Below are positions 54,083 to 63,120 of a stretch of DNA of 64,000 bases, one piece after another. This DNA is from Dickeya dianthicola NCPPB 453 (GTDB lineage Bacteria > Pseudomonadota > Gammaproteobacteria > Enterobacterales > Enterobacteriaceae): contig NZ_CM001841.1 of the NCBI RefSeq assembly GCF_000365305.1, forward strand, positions 435,551 to 499,550, read 5' to 3'. Made by a program: the position numbers and the translations under genes. The notes under the pieces were generated by a model, which was not told the origin of the DNA, made no database searches, and saw only the letters and a list, made by a program, of their open reading frames with translations. Position 1 is the stretch's first letter. Each line of letters starts with the position of its first letter.

Positions 54083-55060
54083 TCAGCTTTTTTCATGCCT
54101 CAGGCTACCACTGAGAATGCACAGCACGCCGGTCAGGTTGGCATGGCGGATGCTGACCGCGCTCTGTTCGTTGACCTTGGGTTTGGCGTGGTAGGCGATG
54201 CCCAGCCCGGCTGCTTTGATCATCAGCAGGTCGTTGGCGCCGTCGCCGATGGCGACCGTCTGGGGCAGCGGGATCGCCAGCTTTTCCGCCAGTTGACGCA
54301 GCGTATCCGCTTTATATTTCGCATCGACGATCGGGCCAACCACGTCGCCGGTCAGTTTGCCGTCGCGCATGCCCATTTCGTTGGCGACCGCCGCCACCAG
54401 CCCGAGTTCGTCGCGCAGGTAGTCGGCGAAATAGGTGAAGCCGCCGGAGGCGATGGCCAGATGCCAGCCCGCGTCCTGCAACTGTTTGACCATGTTTTTC
54501 AGGCCTGGCATCAGCGGCAGAGTGTCCCGCACCTGACGCAGAATGTTGGCGTCCGCGTCTTTCAGGGTGCCGACGCGCTGACGCAGACTGGCGGAGAAAT
54601 CCAGCTCGCCGCGCATGGCGCGTTCGGTGACCTCGGCCACTTGCTCACCGGTGCCCGCCAGCTTGGCGATTTCATCGATACATTCGATCTGGATCGCGGT
54701 GGAATCCATGTCCATGACCAGCAGGCCGGGCGCACGCAGGCTCGGGGCGTTGTACATCGGCGTCACGTCCAGCCCCAATTCGTGGGCGACTTTGGTGATG
54801 CGCGGCGTCAGGATACCGGCCAGCCGCACCACCTGATAGTCGTCCACGCTCCAGGCGCTGACGATCACCAGCGGTTCATCCAAACGGCGCTGGATGCGGG
54901 ATAACAGATATTTGTCGAGCACGTCGCCGTACATCAGCCAACCGGTATTGCCGGCGCGATAGTCGAGCGGCATAACCTCGTCGTCACTCAGCGACAGCGG
55001 CAAATTTGGCCAGCAGTTGATCTCATTAGGCAGATCGCTATAGGTCAAACGGTTAGACAT
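54083..55060 (-). CDS. serB: Phosphoserine phosphatase
   Basis: This 325-residue HAD phosphatase makes L-serine from phosphoserine. It has an N-terminal ACT-like region, the nucleophile motif LLVMDMDSTAIQIECIDEIA near residue 112, LAIASGGFTYFAD near 203, and VAIGDGANDLLMIKAAGLGIAY near 268. It is divergent from an SMP-family membrane protein gene, as in E. coli. Confidence 0.95.
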   Translation of the reverse strand: MSNRLTYSDLPNEINCWPNLPLSLSDDEVMPLDYRAGNTGWLMYGDVLDKYLLSRIQRRLDEPLVIVSAWSVDDYQVVRLAGILTPRITKVAHELGLDVTPMYNAPSLRAPGLLVMDMDSTAIQIECIDEIAKLAGTGEQVAEVTERAMRGELDFSASLRQRVGTLKDADANILRQVRDTLPLMPGLKNMVKQLQDAGWHLAIASGGFTYFADYLRDELGLVAAVANEMGMRDGKLTGDVVGPIVDAKYKADTLRQLAEKLAIPLPQTVAIGDGANDLLMIKAAGLGIAYHAKPKVNEQSAVSIRHANLTGVLCILSGSLRHEKS

Positions 55061-55189
55061 GGGTTAAATATCCTTTCCTGCGGGTAGTGATGAATTGACG
55101 GGGCGGACGGTCACAAATCAACGCAACAAGCTATCCTATCGCCAACGCTTCTGGCAACATGAAAGTATCCAAATCGCGCAGGTATTCTC

Positions 55190-55870
55190 ATGGTTCGGGC
55201 CCGGATAAAATTTCGCTTACATCGTACGGCCATTGTGTTGATCTGTCTGGCTCTGCTGGTGGTGTTGCTACAGGGCGCGTCCTATTTCAGCCTCAGTCAC
55301 CAAATGGCCCGTTCCGAGCAGGTGGAAGAGCTGGCTCGCACGCTGGTGCGGCAGGTGGCGTTCAGCCTGACGCCGCTGATGGAAAGCAACAGCGACAACA
55401 GCGGCAGAATCGAGGAAACGCTGCGCCAGCTCACTGAGCACAGCCGTATTCTGGATGCCGCTTTATATCAGCAGGATGGCACGCTGGTGGCGCGCGCCGG
55501 CGAACAGATTGAGGTGCGCGACCGGCTGGCGCTGGATGGCAGCCGCGCCGGCAGTTACTTCAACCACCAACTGGTGGAACCGGTCAACAGTAAGGACGGG
55601 CCGATCGGTTTTCTGCGCATTACGCTGGATACTCATGTGCTGGCGACCGAAGCCCGTCAGGTAGACAACACCACCAACATCCTGCGGCTGATGGTGCTGA
55701 TGGCGCTGGCCATCGGCATTATTCTGGCCCGCACCCTGCTGCAGCATCGTCGTTCCCGCTGGCAGCAGTCGCCTTATCTGCTGACGGCCAACGCGCCGGT
55801 GCAGGACGATGAACCGGCCAACGACGATGAGCCCTCCACGCAGGATGGAGATAAAACTCGCAAACCCTGA
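55190..55870 (+). CDS. SMP/YtjB-family membrane protein
   Basis: This 226-residue protein has an N-terminal membrane helix (AIVLICLALLVVLLQGASYF), a periplasmic domain with EQVEELARTLVRQVAFSLTP, and a second helix near residues 163-181. It ends in an acidic cytoplasmic tail. The location opposite serB matches E. coli ytjB (smp). The gene's role is poorly understood. Confidence 0.85.
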   Translation: MVRARIKFRLHRTAIVLICLALLVVLLQGASYFSLSHQMARSEQVEELARTLVRQVAFSLTPLMESNSDNSGRIEETLRQLTEHSRILDAALYQQDGTLVARAGEQIEVRDRLALDGSRAGSYFNHQLVEPVNSKDGPIGFLRITLDTHVLATEARQVDNTTNILRLMVLMALAIGIILARTLLQHRRSRWQQSPYLLTANAPVQDDEPANDDEPSTQDGDKTRKP

Positions 55871-55885
55871 GGCGAGGTTATTCCA

Positions 55886-56662
55886 TCACCGGCGTTTGGT
55901 CGCCACCATAAACAGGCGCGGATAGGTCAACAGGCTGTTGCCGTCGGCCTGCGCCGGGTAAGCCGTTTGCAGGCACAACTGGTATTGTTGCAGAAAATCC
56001 TGCTGTTCCTGCTCGTTCAACTCCGCCAGAAACGGACGCAAACCGGTGCCTGTCAACCACTCGATGATTGCCTGCGGCCCGCTCATCACATGATAGTAGG
56101 TGGTGTGCCAGATATCGACATCGCAACCGTGACTGACCAGCAGGTCGTAGTATTGCCCGGTGCTGAGCAGCGCCTGCCTGACCTGATCCACATCGCCGAA
56201 TCGTTCCCACCACGGCCCTTCGGCGGCGATTTTGCGCATCAGCTGATGCGTGGGCTGGCTGAGGGTATCCGGCATTTGCACCGCCAACACGCCGCCCGGC
56301 GCCAGATTATCGATCAGCGCAGGCAGCAGTTGGTCATGGTCCGGTAACCATTGCAGCGAGGCGTTGGCGTAGATGATGTCCTGCGGCGCATCCGGCTGCC
56401 AACTGGCGATATCCGCTTCCTGAAACGCGCAGCCCGGCAGGCGTTGCCGCGCCTGCTGTAGCATAGCGCTTGAGTTATCCACGCCGGTGACTCGCGCCTG
56501 CGGCCAGGACTGATGCAGCAGCTCGGTGCTGTTACCGGGGCCGCAGCCCAGATCGGTGATGGCAATGGGAGCAGAGTGGGAAATGCGGGATAACAGTTCA
56601 AGGGCGGGGCGGGTACGTTCGCCGGCAAAGCGCAGGTAAAGTTCGGGATTCCAGTCTTGCAT
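55886..56662 (-). CDS. tam: Trans-aconitate 2-methyltransferase
   Basis: This 258-residue SAM-dependent methyltransferase detoxifies trans-aconitate. It has the SAM loop ITDLGCGPGNSTELL near residue 33, an IIYANASLQWLPDHDQLLPALI stretch near 91 and the WHTTYYHVMSGPQAIIEWLTGTGLRP C-terminal motif. The ATG at 56662 sits at proper distance from AGAGG; the ATG two codons earlier is too close. Longer openings reach into repeats and are not credible. Confidence 0.9.
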   Translation of the reverse strand: MQDWNPELYLRFAGERTRPALELLSRISHSAPIAITDLGCGPGNSTELLHQSWPQARVTGVDNSSAMLQQARQRLPGCAFQEADIASWQPDAPQDIIYANASLQWLPDHDQLLPALIDNLAPGGVLAVQMPDTLSQPTHQLMRKIAAEGPWWERFGDVDQVRQALLSTGQYYDLLVSHGCDVDIWHTTYYHVMSGPQAIIEWLTGTGLRPFLAELNEQEQQDFLQQYQLCLQTAYPAQADGNSLLTYPRLFMVATKRR

Positions 56663-56764
56663 AGCCATATCCTCTGCAGGGGGCGATGGGTAAAGCCGAG
56701 GAGGTAGCAGCATAAGAAGTTGAGGTGGTTTTTTCCATCCGCCATCGGGGAATGCAGCACGATC

Positions 56765-56962
56765 GGTCCTCAATAATAGGTCCTCAATAATCGATCCCCA
56801 ATAATCGCTCCTCAGTTCTCGGCCCCTGATTGCGCAGCGCCTAATGCGCTGTTGGCGTTATGATCGATTGTGTTTCGTTATGACCGATTGTGCCGGGCTG
56901 GCAAATCGGGGAAAATAGGCGACTTATTTATGTCTGTTTTATGTCTGTTTTATGTCTGTCGC
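56765..56962. repeat. Cluster of three short tandem repeats
   Basis: Three different sets follow each other: four decaying 14-bp copies of GGTCCTCAATAATC (56765-56820), two 20-bp copies starting CGTTATGATCGATTG (56856-56895), and two and a half 11-bp copies of ATGTCTGTTTT (56930-56962). They fill the promoter region between tam and prfC. Confidence 0.85.
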
Positions 56963-57171
56963 TACGTATGCCTGTCACTTAAGCCGGTGTGGGGGAAAAC
57001 GCGTGTAAAAGTGCTTAATGAAATCTCTCAGCCAGACGGCTGCGCTTACTGTGTGGGCTGATGGCTTAACTGATTGGCATTAGACAGCTTGATGTCTGTA
57101 TTTTCCGCTTTGCCTGATGCGGCGCGCGATGCGCGTGTCGGGCGGCTAACTATTAAAGAAGCCTGAATAAC

Positions 57172-58761
57172 ATGTCTCCAAGTGAATACGCACGCGAAGT
57201 CTCGAAACGTCGGACATTCGCCATTATCTCTCACCCCGACGCCGGTAAAACCACCATTACGGAAAAGGTGCTGCTGTTCGGACAGGCGATTCAGGTCGCC
57301 GGTACGGTGAAAGGACGCGGCTCCAACCAGCACGCCAAATCCGACTGGATGGAGATGGAAAAGCAGCGCGGTATCTCGATTACCACCTCGGTAATGCAGT
57401 TCCCTTACCTTGAATGTCTGGTCAACCTGCTGGATACGCCGGGGCACGAAGACTTTTCCGAAGATACTTACCGTACGCTGACCGCCGTCGACTGCTGCCT
57501 GATGGTGATCGACGCCGCCAAGGGCGTTGAAGACAGGACCCGCAAGCTGATGGAAGTTACCCGTCTGCGCGACACGCCGATCCTGACCTTTATGAACAAG
57601 CTTGACCGCGACATCCGCGACCCGATGGAGCTGCTGGACGAAGTGGAAAGCGAGCTGAAAATCGCCTGTGCGCCGATTACCTGGCCGATCGGCTGCGGTA
57701 AGTTGTTCAAGGGCGTGTACCATCTCTACAAGGACGAAACCTATCTTTATCAGAGCGGTATGGGCCATACCATTCAGGCCGTGCGCATCGTCAAGGGGCT
57801 GGATAATCCGGAACTGGATCAGGCGGTGGGCGAGGATCTGGCCGCGCAATTGCGCGATGAGTTGGAACTGGTAAAAGGCGCGTCCCACGAGTTTGAGCAG
57901 GATGCGTTCCTGAACGGCGAACTGACGCCGGTGTTCTTCGGCACCGCGCTGGGCAACTTTGGCGTGGACCATATGCTGGATGGGCTGGTGGCGTGGGCGC
58001 CTGCGCCGATGCCGCGTCAGACCGATGTGCGCGTGGTCAGCGCCGACGAAGAGAAGTTCAGCGGCTTTGTGTTCAAGATTCAGGCCAATATGGACCCGAA
58101 ACACCGTGACCGCGTGGCGTTCATGCGCGTGGTATCCGGTCGGTACGATAAAGGCATGAAGCTGCGTCAGGTGCGCACCGGCAAAGACGTGGTGATTTCC
58201 GACGCGCTGACCTTCATGGCGGGCGACCGTTCCCACGTGGAAGAAGCCTACCCGGGCGACATCATCGGTTTGCACAACCACGGCACGATTCAGATAGGCG
58301 ATACCTTTACTCAGGGCGAAGAGCTGAAATTCACCGGTATTCCCAACTTTGCGCCGGAACTGTTCCGCCGTATCCGCCTGCGTGACCCGCTCAAGCAGAA
58401 ACAACTGCTGAAAGGGCTGGTGCAGCTTTCTGAAGAGGGCGCGGTGCAGGTGTTCCGTCCGCTTATCAACAACGATCTGATCGTGGGTGCGGTTGGGGTG
58501 TTGCAGTTTGACGTGGTGGTGGCGCGCCTGAAAACCGAATACAACGTGGAAGCGGTGTACGAGTCGGTGAACGTTTCCACCGCCCGTTGGGTCGAGTGCG
58601 ACGACGTGAAGAAATTCGAGGAGTTCAAGCGCAAGAACGAACAGCATCTGGCGTTTGATGGCGGCGACAATCTGACATATGTGGCGCCGACTATGGTTAA
58701 CCTCAATCTCGCGAAGGAACGTTATCCAGACGTGCAGTTCCATAAAACCCGCGAGCATTAA
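57172..58761 (+). CDS. prfC: Peptide chain release factor 3
   Basis: This 529-residue GTPase recycles release factors 1 and 2. It has the P-loop [19 protein letters not shown] near residue 18, the switch II motif [15 protein letters not shown] near 89, and NKLDRD near 143. It is followed by a strong terminator and osmY, the same order as in E. coli. Confidence 0.96.
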   Translation: MSPSEYAREVSKRRTFAIISHPDAGKTTITEKVLLFGQAIQVAGTVKGRGSNQHAKSDWMEMEKQRGISITTSVMQFPYLECLVNLLDTPGHEDFSEDTYRTLTAVDCCLMVIDAAKGVEDRTRKLMEVTRLRDTPILTFMNKLDRDIRDPMELLDEVESELKIACAPITWPIGCGKLFKGVYHLYKDETYLYQSGMGHTIQAVRIVKGLDNPELDQAVGEDLAAQLRDELELVKGASHEFEQDAFLNGELTPVFFGTALGNFGVDHMLDGLVAWAPAPMPRQTDVRVVSADEEKFSGFVFKIQANMDPKHRDRVAFMRVVSGRYDKGMKLRQVRTGKDVVISDALTFMAGDRSHVEEAYPGDIIGLHNHGTIQIGDTFTQGEELKFTGIPNFAPELFRRIRLRDPLKQKQLLKGLVQLSEEGAVQVFRPLINNDLIVGAVGVLQFDVVVARLKTEYNVEAVYESVNVSTARWVECDDVKKFEEFKRKNEQHLAFDGGDNLTYVAPTMVNLNLAKERYPDVQFHKTREH

Positions 58762-58774
58762 TCGCCGGTTTATC

Positions 58775-58811
58775 GCCCACTCCGCCTGGAGTGGGCTGCT
58801 TTCGGCTTTTT
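58775..58811 (+). terminator. Intrinsic terminator of prfC
   Basis: GCCCACTCC pairs with GGAGTGGGC around GCCT (58775-58796), followed by a T-rich tract ending in TTTTT. The remaining spacer to osmY (58812-59120) shows no further gene. Confidence 0.8.
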
Positions 58812-59120
58812 CCTTAACGTTCAACAACACCTCAATCATCAACAAATTGCTGCTTTCCCGGCCGATTTTCCGCCACGGACAAATCTGAAATCACCGCTTG
58901 CCGGCCGCTCTGCGCTGGGCTTTTCACCCTCGTTGGCTATAGTTAACCCTGTGTTGCGGGACTGGTTCATTTAACTTTCATCCCCTTGCGTTATGGTTTG
59001 TTATGTTGGTTTTATGCGTTTAATTAATGCAATAGTCTGTCTGAATGAACATAACGGATCGCGCCGGGGCTGATGGGTAAACCTGTTGTGAAACAGGCAA
59101 TAACGATAAGGAAGGTATCG

Positions 59121-59762
59121 ATGAAAAAGACCCAATTTGCATTTTCAACTAAATATATATTTTCAACTAAATATGCATTTTTGCTGGCTACGGTACTGAC
59201 GAGCGGTCAGGCGCTGGCTGAACAGGAAACGCTGGCGCAGCAGGCGCAGCGTATCGCGGATACCGCAGGTAAAAAAATCGATAGTTCCGTACAGCAGGCC
59301 GCGGACTATGTGGACGACAGCACCCTTACTGCCAGAGTGAAAAGCGCGTTGCTGAAAGATGAGACGCTCGACGGCAATGACATTTCCGTTTCCACCCACG
59401 GTGGCGTGGTGACGCTCAGCGGCTTTATCGCCAGCCAGCAGATGGCGACCGGCGCGGTGAAAATAGCCGGCCAGACCGAAGGGGTCAAGTCGGTCAGCGA
59501 TAAATTGCAGGTGAAGGATAACAACGGCGTGCAGTCAGTCGGCATGTATGCCGACGATACCCTCATCACCGGCACCATCAAGGCTAAATTACTGGCGGAT
59601 GACATCGTCCCTTCCCGGCACGTTAAGGTAGAAACCAGCGACGGCGTGGTGTTGCTGACCGGGCAGGTGACGAGTCGTGCGCAGGCCGATCGGGCGGAAG
59701 CTATCGCCAAAGCCGTGAACGGCGTTAAAAGCGTCAAGAACGAGCTGACGGTGAAATCTTGA
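59121..59762 (+). CDS. osmY: Periplasmic osmotic-stress protein OsmY (two BON domains)
   Basis: This 213-residue protein has a signal peptide and two BON domains, first around DDSTLTARVKSALLKDETL near residue 71 and second around ADDTLITGTIKAKLLADDIV near residue 150. It is a periplasmic chaperone-like protein induced by osmotic stress and stationary phase. The start is ATG 59121 after AAGGAAGG. The signal peptide contains a duplicated block (FSTKYI repeated as FSTKYA), caused by an 18-bp tandem repeat. Confidence 0.92.
   Translation: MKKTQFAFSTKYIFSTKYAFLLATVLTSGQALAEQETLAQQAQRIADTAGKKIDSSVQQAADYVDDSTLTARVKSALLKDETLDGNDISVSTHGGVVTLSGFIASQQMATGAVKIAGQTEGVKSVSDKLQVKDNNGVQSVGMYADDTLITGTIKAKLLADDIVPSRHVKVETSDGVVLLTGQVTSRAQADRAEAIAKAVNGVKSVKNELTVKS
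59141..59176. repeat. 18-bp in-frame duplication in osmY signal peptide
   Basis: ATTTTCAACTAAATATAT is followed by an almost identical copy, adding six residues between the charged N-terminus and the hydrophobic core of the signal peptide. Confidence 0.85.
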
Positions 59763-59889
59763 TTTGCCGCCGCTTCCGGGTTCGGTGACCTCACCGGTAC
59801 TGACGCCGAAGCCATACGGTTGTCATATGTTTCCGTCACACTGCCCCTGCTGTTTTTTGTCCGACGCTTGTCCTGTTTTGGGGGTCATC

Positions 59890-60081
59890 ATGATGAATCT
59901 GGATGTCGCCATCGGCAGATGGAAGCAGTGGAAGGGGTGCTTGTGGGAACTGTGGGCCGAGTGCGTTGACAGCGACGGCGCCTGGGTGGCGGGAAATCAC
60001 GGTTTTCTGGCCGGTGTGATACAGGAATATTACGGAAAAGAGCAGGACAAGGTATCCTCGGAGCATGACAGTCCGCACTGA
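59890..60081 (+). CDS. Small CsbD-like stress protein, diverged
   Basis: From ATG 59890 this is a 63-residue protein. GRWKQWKGCLWELWAE, then a D-D-G-W segment, then GVIQEYYGKEQDKV, follow the CsbD/YjbJ pattern (WKQxKGKxKExWG, GKIQxxYG). Two key glycine and lysine positions are changed to cysteine and leucine, and it carries extra tryptophans. It lies between osmY and yjjV, where E. coli has ytjA and yjjU. Earlier in-frame openings read non-coding sequence. Confidence 0.6.
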   Translation: MMNLDVAIGRWKQWKGCLWELWAECVDSDGAWVAGNHGFLAGVIQEYYGKEQDKVSSEHDSPH

Positions 60082-60090
60082 GGGATAACC

Positions 60091-60960
60091 GTGTCCACTC
60101 ACTCTTTATCTGCTGGCGCGATGGCGACCGGGGAGTCCGATCACGCGCAGGCGGCGAGCGTCGGGTTTATCGATACCCATTGCCACTTTGATTTTCCCCT
60201 GTTCGCTGAGGATGACGCGGGCAGCCTGACGCGGGCGGCGCAGGCAGGCGTCCACCGGCTGATTGTGCCGGCCGTGGCCGCCGAATATTTTGAGCAGGTG
60301 CTGGAACTCAGTCAGCGCTGGCCTGCGCTGTATGCCGCGCTGGGGCTGCATCCGCTGTATATCGCCGGGCATCAGGACGCCCATCTGGCCGAACTGGCGT
60401 CGTTGCTGGCGCAGCCTCATCGCCGCCTGGTGGCGGTGGGGGAGGTCGGTCTGGATCTTTACATGCCGCAACCGCAATTCGAACGGCAAAAAGCGTTTCT
60501 GGGCGCGCAGCTTAAACTGGCGGCCCGGCACGATCTGCCGGTTATCCTCCATTCCCGCCGTAGTCACGATCAACTGGCGCAAATACTGCGCCGCTACCCG
60601 GTTCCTTGTACCGGCGTGGTGCATGGTTTTGCCGGCAGCTACAGCCAGGCCATGAGCTTCATCCGCCTTGGTTACTACATCGGCGTGGGCGGCACCATTA
60701 CCTATCCGCGCGCCAACAAGACTCGTCAGGCGATTGCGCGCCTGCCGCTCGACCGGCTGCTGCTGGAGACTGATGCGCCGGATATGCCGGTGTACGGATT
60801 TCAGGGGCAACCGAACCGCCCGGAGCGTATTATTTCGGTGTTCGAAACGCTGTGCGAATTACGCCCGGAATGGCCGCCGGTTATTGCGGACGCCATTCTC
60901 GCCAACACCCTGCGGCTGTTTCCGGGGCTGCAACCGCCGGAGCCGCATCAATCCGCCTGA
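60091..60960 (+). CDS. yjjV: TatD-family metal-dependent hydrolase YjjV
   Basis: This 289-residue TIM-barrel hydrolase belongs to the TatD DNase family. Metal ligands appear in FIDTHCHFDFPLF near residue 26, GEVGLDLYMPQ near 116, VILHSRRSHDQ near 151, and LLLETDAPDMPV near 224. The GTG at 60091 follows AGGGATAACC; an ATG ten codons in is an alternative. The position after osmY agrees with E. coli gene order. Confidence 0.9.
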   Translation: MSTHSLSAGAMATGESDHAQAASVGFIDTHCHFDFPLFAEDDAGSLTRAAQAGVHRLIVPAVAAEYFEQVLELSQRWPALYAALGLHPLYIAGHQDAHLAELASLLAQPHRRLVAVGEVGLDLYMPQPQFERQKAFLGAQLKLAARHDLPVILHSRRSHDQLAQILRRYPVPCTGVVHGFAGSYSQAMSFIRLGYYIGVGGTITYPRANKTRQAIARLPLDRLLLETDAPDMPVYGFQGQPNRPERIISVFETLCELRPEWPPVIADAILANTLRLFPGLQPPEPHQSA

Positions 60961-61195
60961 TGGCGCTGGTGTTTAACATCAGCGCCATACTACTGGCGTT
61001 TATGGCATTAATTGCTTTACTTTACGGTACCCTTAGCGGCATCGGCGGTCGGTTCAATTCCCCCAGTTGTCGATAGCGCTGATTCTGGGCTGGTTTTCTT
61101 CGCTGGATGCGTTCACGTTCAGTCGGCGAAACAGGGTCTTATTTACCGGAGGGCCTGATAGCGAACGGCTCACCTCCGGTTGCAGAGTGCAGTGA
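60960..61195 (+). pseudogene. Remnant of a NupC-type nucleoside transporter
   Basis: The ATG overlaps the yjjV stop (TGATG). The frame MALVFNISAILLAFMALIAL, YGTLSGIGGRFNSP then breaks at a C-run (61060-61064). With one more C it continues QLSIALILGWFSSLDAF. This matches an internal segment of NupC-type concentrative nucleoside transporters (KVAIIVAAMLIGFIALI...GYIF in E. coli). The N-terminal two thirds and the C-terminal helices are missing. Confidence 0.5.
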
Positions 61196-61196
61196 C

Positions 61197-61916
61197 ATGT
61201 TTTCTTCATTTATTAAAAATATCGAGTGGTTGACCGTCCGTCAGGCCGGAAATAAAACCACTTACTCTGGGCATTGCGCGCGTTGTCATTTCGACCTGTC
61301 GGCGTACCACGATGATCTGTTTTTCCGGGCCGCGATTCCCGTCCCGGCGGAAATCACGCGCTCGGTGCCGAAACGCCGGGCGGAGTATCTGGCGGGGCGT
61401 TATCTGGCGAAAACGGTATTGTCCCGGCTGGGGGTGAATGACTATGTGTTGACCAGTGCAGCCGATCGCTCGCCGCAGTGGCCGCAGCGGATCGTCGGAT
61501 CGCTCAGCCACAACGTCGACAGCGTGCTGTGCGCCGCGAATCAATGTCGCCACGACGCGTCCTGCGTCGGGCTGGATATCGAAACCTGGATGAACGCCGA
61601 GCGCGCCAATAATCTGTGGCCCGGCATCGCCGATGAGATTGAGTATGACTGGCTACATTCCCACCATCCCATCAGTTTCGCCGGTATGCTGACGCTGAGT
61701 TTTTCCGCCAAAGAGAGCCTGTACAAAGCATTGTATCCGCAGGTAAAACGCTACTTCGATTTTCTGGACGTGCGCATGGTCGGGCTGGATACCGTACAGC
61801 AGACCTTCACGCTGCAATTGCTGACCGACCTGTCGCCAGATTATCCGGCGGGGCGGCGTTGCTCGGGAACCTATCAATGGCGGGAAAACGATATCACCAC
61901 GTTTCTATTTGGCTAA
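61197..61916 (+). CDS. 4'-phosphopantetheinyl transferase (EntD-like)
   Basis: This 239-residue enzyme loads the phosphopantetheine arm of coenzyme A onto carrier proteins of non-ribosomal peptide or polyketide synthetases. It has VPKRRAEYLAGRYLAKTVL near residue 58, the metal motif VGLDIETW near residue 123 and the catalytic LSFSAKESLYKALYPQVKRYFDFLD near residue 165. The ATG at 61197 is preferred because the longer frame reads through the transporter remnant. It stands alone; in this genus it could serve indigoidine or siderophore synthetases located elsewhere. Confidence 0.88.
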   Translation: MFSSFIKNIEWLTVRQAGNKTTYSGHCARCHFDLSAYHDDLFFRAAIPVPAEITRSVPKRRAEYLAGRYLAKTVLSRLGVNDYVLTSAADRSPQWPQRIVGSLSHNVDSVLCAANQCRHDASCVGLDIETWMNAERANNLWPGIADEIEYDWLHSHHPISFAGMLTLSFSAKESLYKALYPQVKRYFDFLDVRMVGLDTVQQTFTLQLLTDLSPDYPAGRRCSGTYQWRENDITTFLFG

Positions 61917-61934
61917 ATAAGTTGGCTAAACAGG
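61909..61934. repeat. 13-bp tandem duplication at the PPTase stop
   Basis: TTGGCTAAATAAG is followed by TTGGCTAAACAGG. The first copy contains the TAA stop of the phosphopantetheinyl transferase gene. Confidence 0.75.
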
Positions 61935-61971
61935 ATGCCATTGAGGTCACGACAAACAGGGAGCGACGAAC

Positions 61972-62736
61972 ATGAAGATGACCGGCAACACGATACTGAT
62001 TACCGGCGGCGGCTCGGGCATTGGGCTGGCGCTGGCGGCGGCGTTTCACCAGCGCGGCAATCAGGTGATCATCGCCGGGCGGCGCGAGACGGCATTGCGG
62101 CAGGCCGCCGCCGCGTTCCCCGGCCTGGTCTGGCGGGCGCTGGATCAGCGCGATCCCGCGGCCATCAACGCTTTTGTCGGGCAACTGACGCAGGATTACC
62201 CGGCGCTCAATGTGTTGATCAATAACGCCGGTATCCAGCGGCGTGAAGACCTGACCCGGCCGGACCCGCAACTGATCGACGACACGGTATCGACCAATTT
62301 GCTGGGGCCGCTGTGGCTGACCGGCGCATTGATCCCGCATCTGCTGCGGCAGCCGCACGCGGCGGTGCTGAACGTGACGTCGGAGCTGGCGTTTTTGCCG
62401 CAGGCGATTACCCCAACCTATTGCGCCAGCAAAGCGGCGCTGCATGCCTACACCGACGCGCTGCGCTGCCAACTGCGCCAGACGCCGGTGCAGGTCATCG
62501 AGATTATCCCGCCCTGGGTGCAGACCGGATTGCAGGGCGACAGGGGTTATGATCCGCGCGCCATGCCGTTGCCGGACTTTATCGAGGAGACGCTGGCTTT
62601 GCTGTCGCAGCAGCCGGCGGCCGATGAGATTGTGGTGGAGCGCGCCCGCGCGTTGCGATTCGCCGAGCGGGAAGGGGTTTACGCCGAGCGTTTTCGGGCG
62701 TTCAACATGGGCCTGGAAACGGGCTCGGACGGCTAA
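61972..62736 (+). CDS. SDR-family oxidoreductase (DltE-like)
   Basis: This 254-residue short-chain dehydrogenase has TGGGSGIGLALAAAF at residues 10-24, LINNAGIQRRED near 82, a serine in NVTSELAFLPQ, and the catalytic pair YCASKAALHAY near residue 148. It resembles the DltE/YdfG-like group of cytoplasmic oxidoreductases. The C-terminus (ERARALRFAEREGVYAERF) is typical of those proteins. Substrate unknown. Its stop lies in a 13-bp repeat. Confidence 0.85.
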   Translation: MKMTGNTILITGGGSGIGLALAAAFHQRGNQVIIAGRRETALRQAAAAFPGLVWRALDQRDPAAINAFVGQLTQDYPALNVLINNAGIQRREDLTRPDPQLIDDTVSTNLLGPLWLTGALIPHLLRQPHAAVLNVTSELAFLPQAITPTYCASKAALHAYTDALRCQLRQTPVQVIEIIPPWVQTGLQGDRGYDPRAMPLPDFIEETLALLSQQPAADEIVVERARALRFAEREGVYAERFRAFNMGLETGSDG

Positions 62737-62768
62737 ATAAAACGGCTGGATAAAACAGGTAAATAAAA
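62730..62768. repeat. 13-bp tandem repeat, three copies, at the SDR stop
   Basis: CGGCTAAATAAAA, CGGCTGGATAAAA and CAGGTAAATAAAA follow each other. The first copy holds the TAA of the SDR gene. The remaining spacer up to 63120 has no gene except the promoter noted next. Confidence 0.8.
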
Positions 62769-63039
62769 AGCCACCGTTCAGAGCCGATGTTCTTCAGCCG
62801 GAACATTTTGCGGTCTGCTCTCTGGCGAATAATGTATCTGGGTGTAATATTTAATGTGTTCTGATGTATCGTAAGCTGGGCGGATACCCCGGTTTCCCCC
62901 TGACTTCCTCAGTTTCCACTATTTTCTGTCGGCGCTATTTTATTTTCTGATTTAAAATCAATTGACTGTTTTTCATTTTTCTACGAGCCGCGTACCGATG
63001 AAACACGGATGCAGTGGCTGTCCGCCCTACGGTATTGAT

Positions 63040-63066
63040 TAATCTTCGATGTTGACACGCCGATAA
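63040..63066 (+). promoter_or_regulatory. Sigma-28 (FliA) promoter candidate
   Basis: TAATCTTC (five of eight matches to TAAAGTTT), an 11-base spacer, and a perfect GCCGATAA stand 54 bases before the chemoreceptor ATG. This fits flagellar-class control. Confidence 0.7.
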
Positions 63067-63120
63067 ACAATGCAATGTTTTGTATAAATTTAGCGATTAC
63101 GTGCCCTCTGAAAGGAAAAA

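Noticed and set aside
57046-58845. 599-codon open frame on the minus strand
   Set aside because: It lies wholly opposite prfC, a highly conserved gene, and results from GC-rich codon use; its translation has no recognisable domain.
61047-61070. tRNA T-arm-like string GGTTCAATTCCCC
   Set aside because: No acceptor stem, anticodon arm or D arm fits around it, and it is explained by the transporter remnant.
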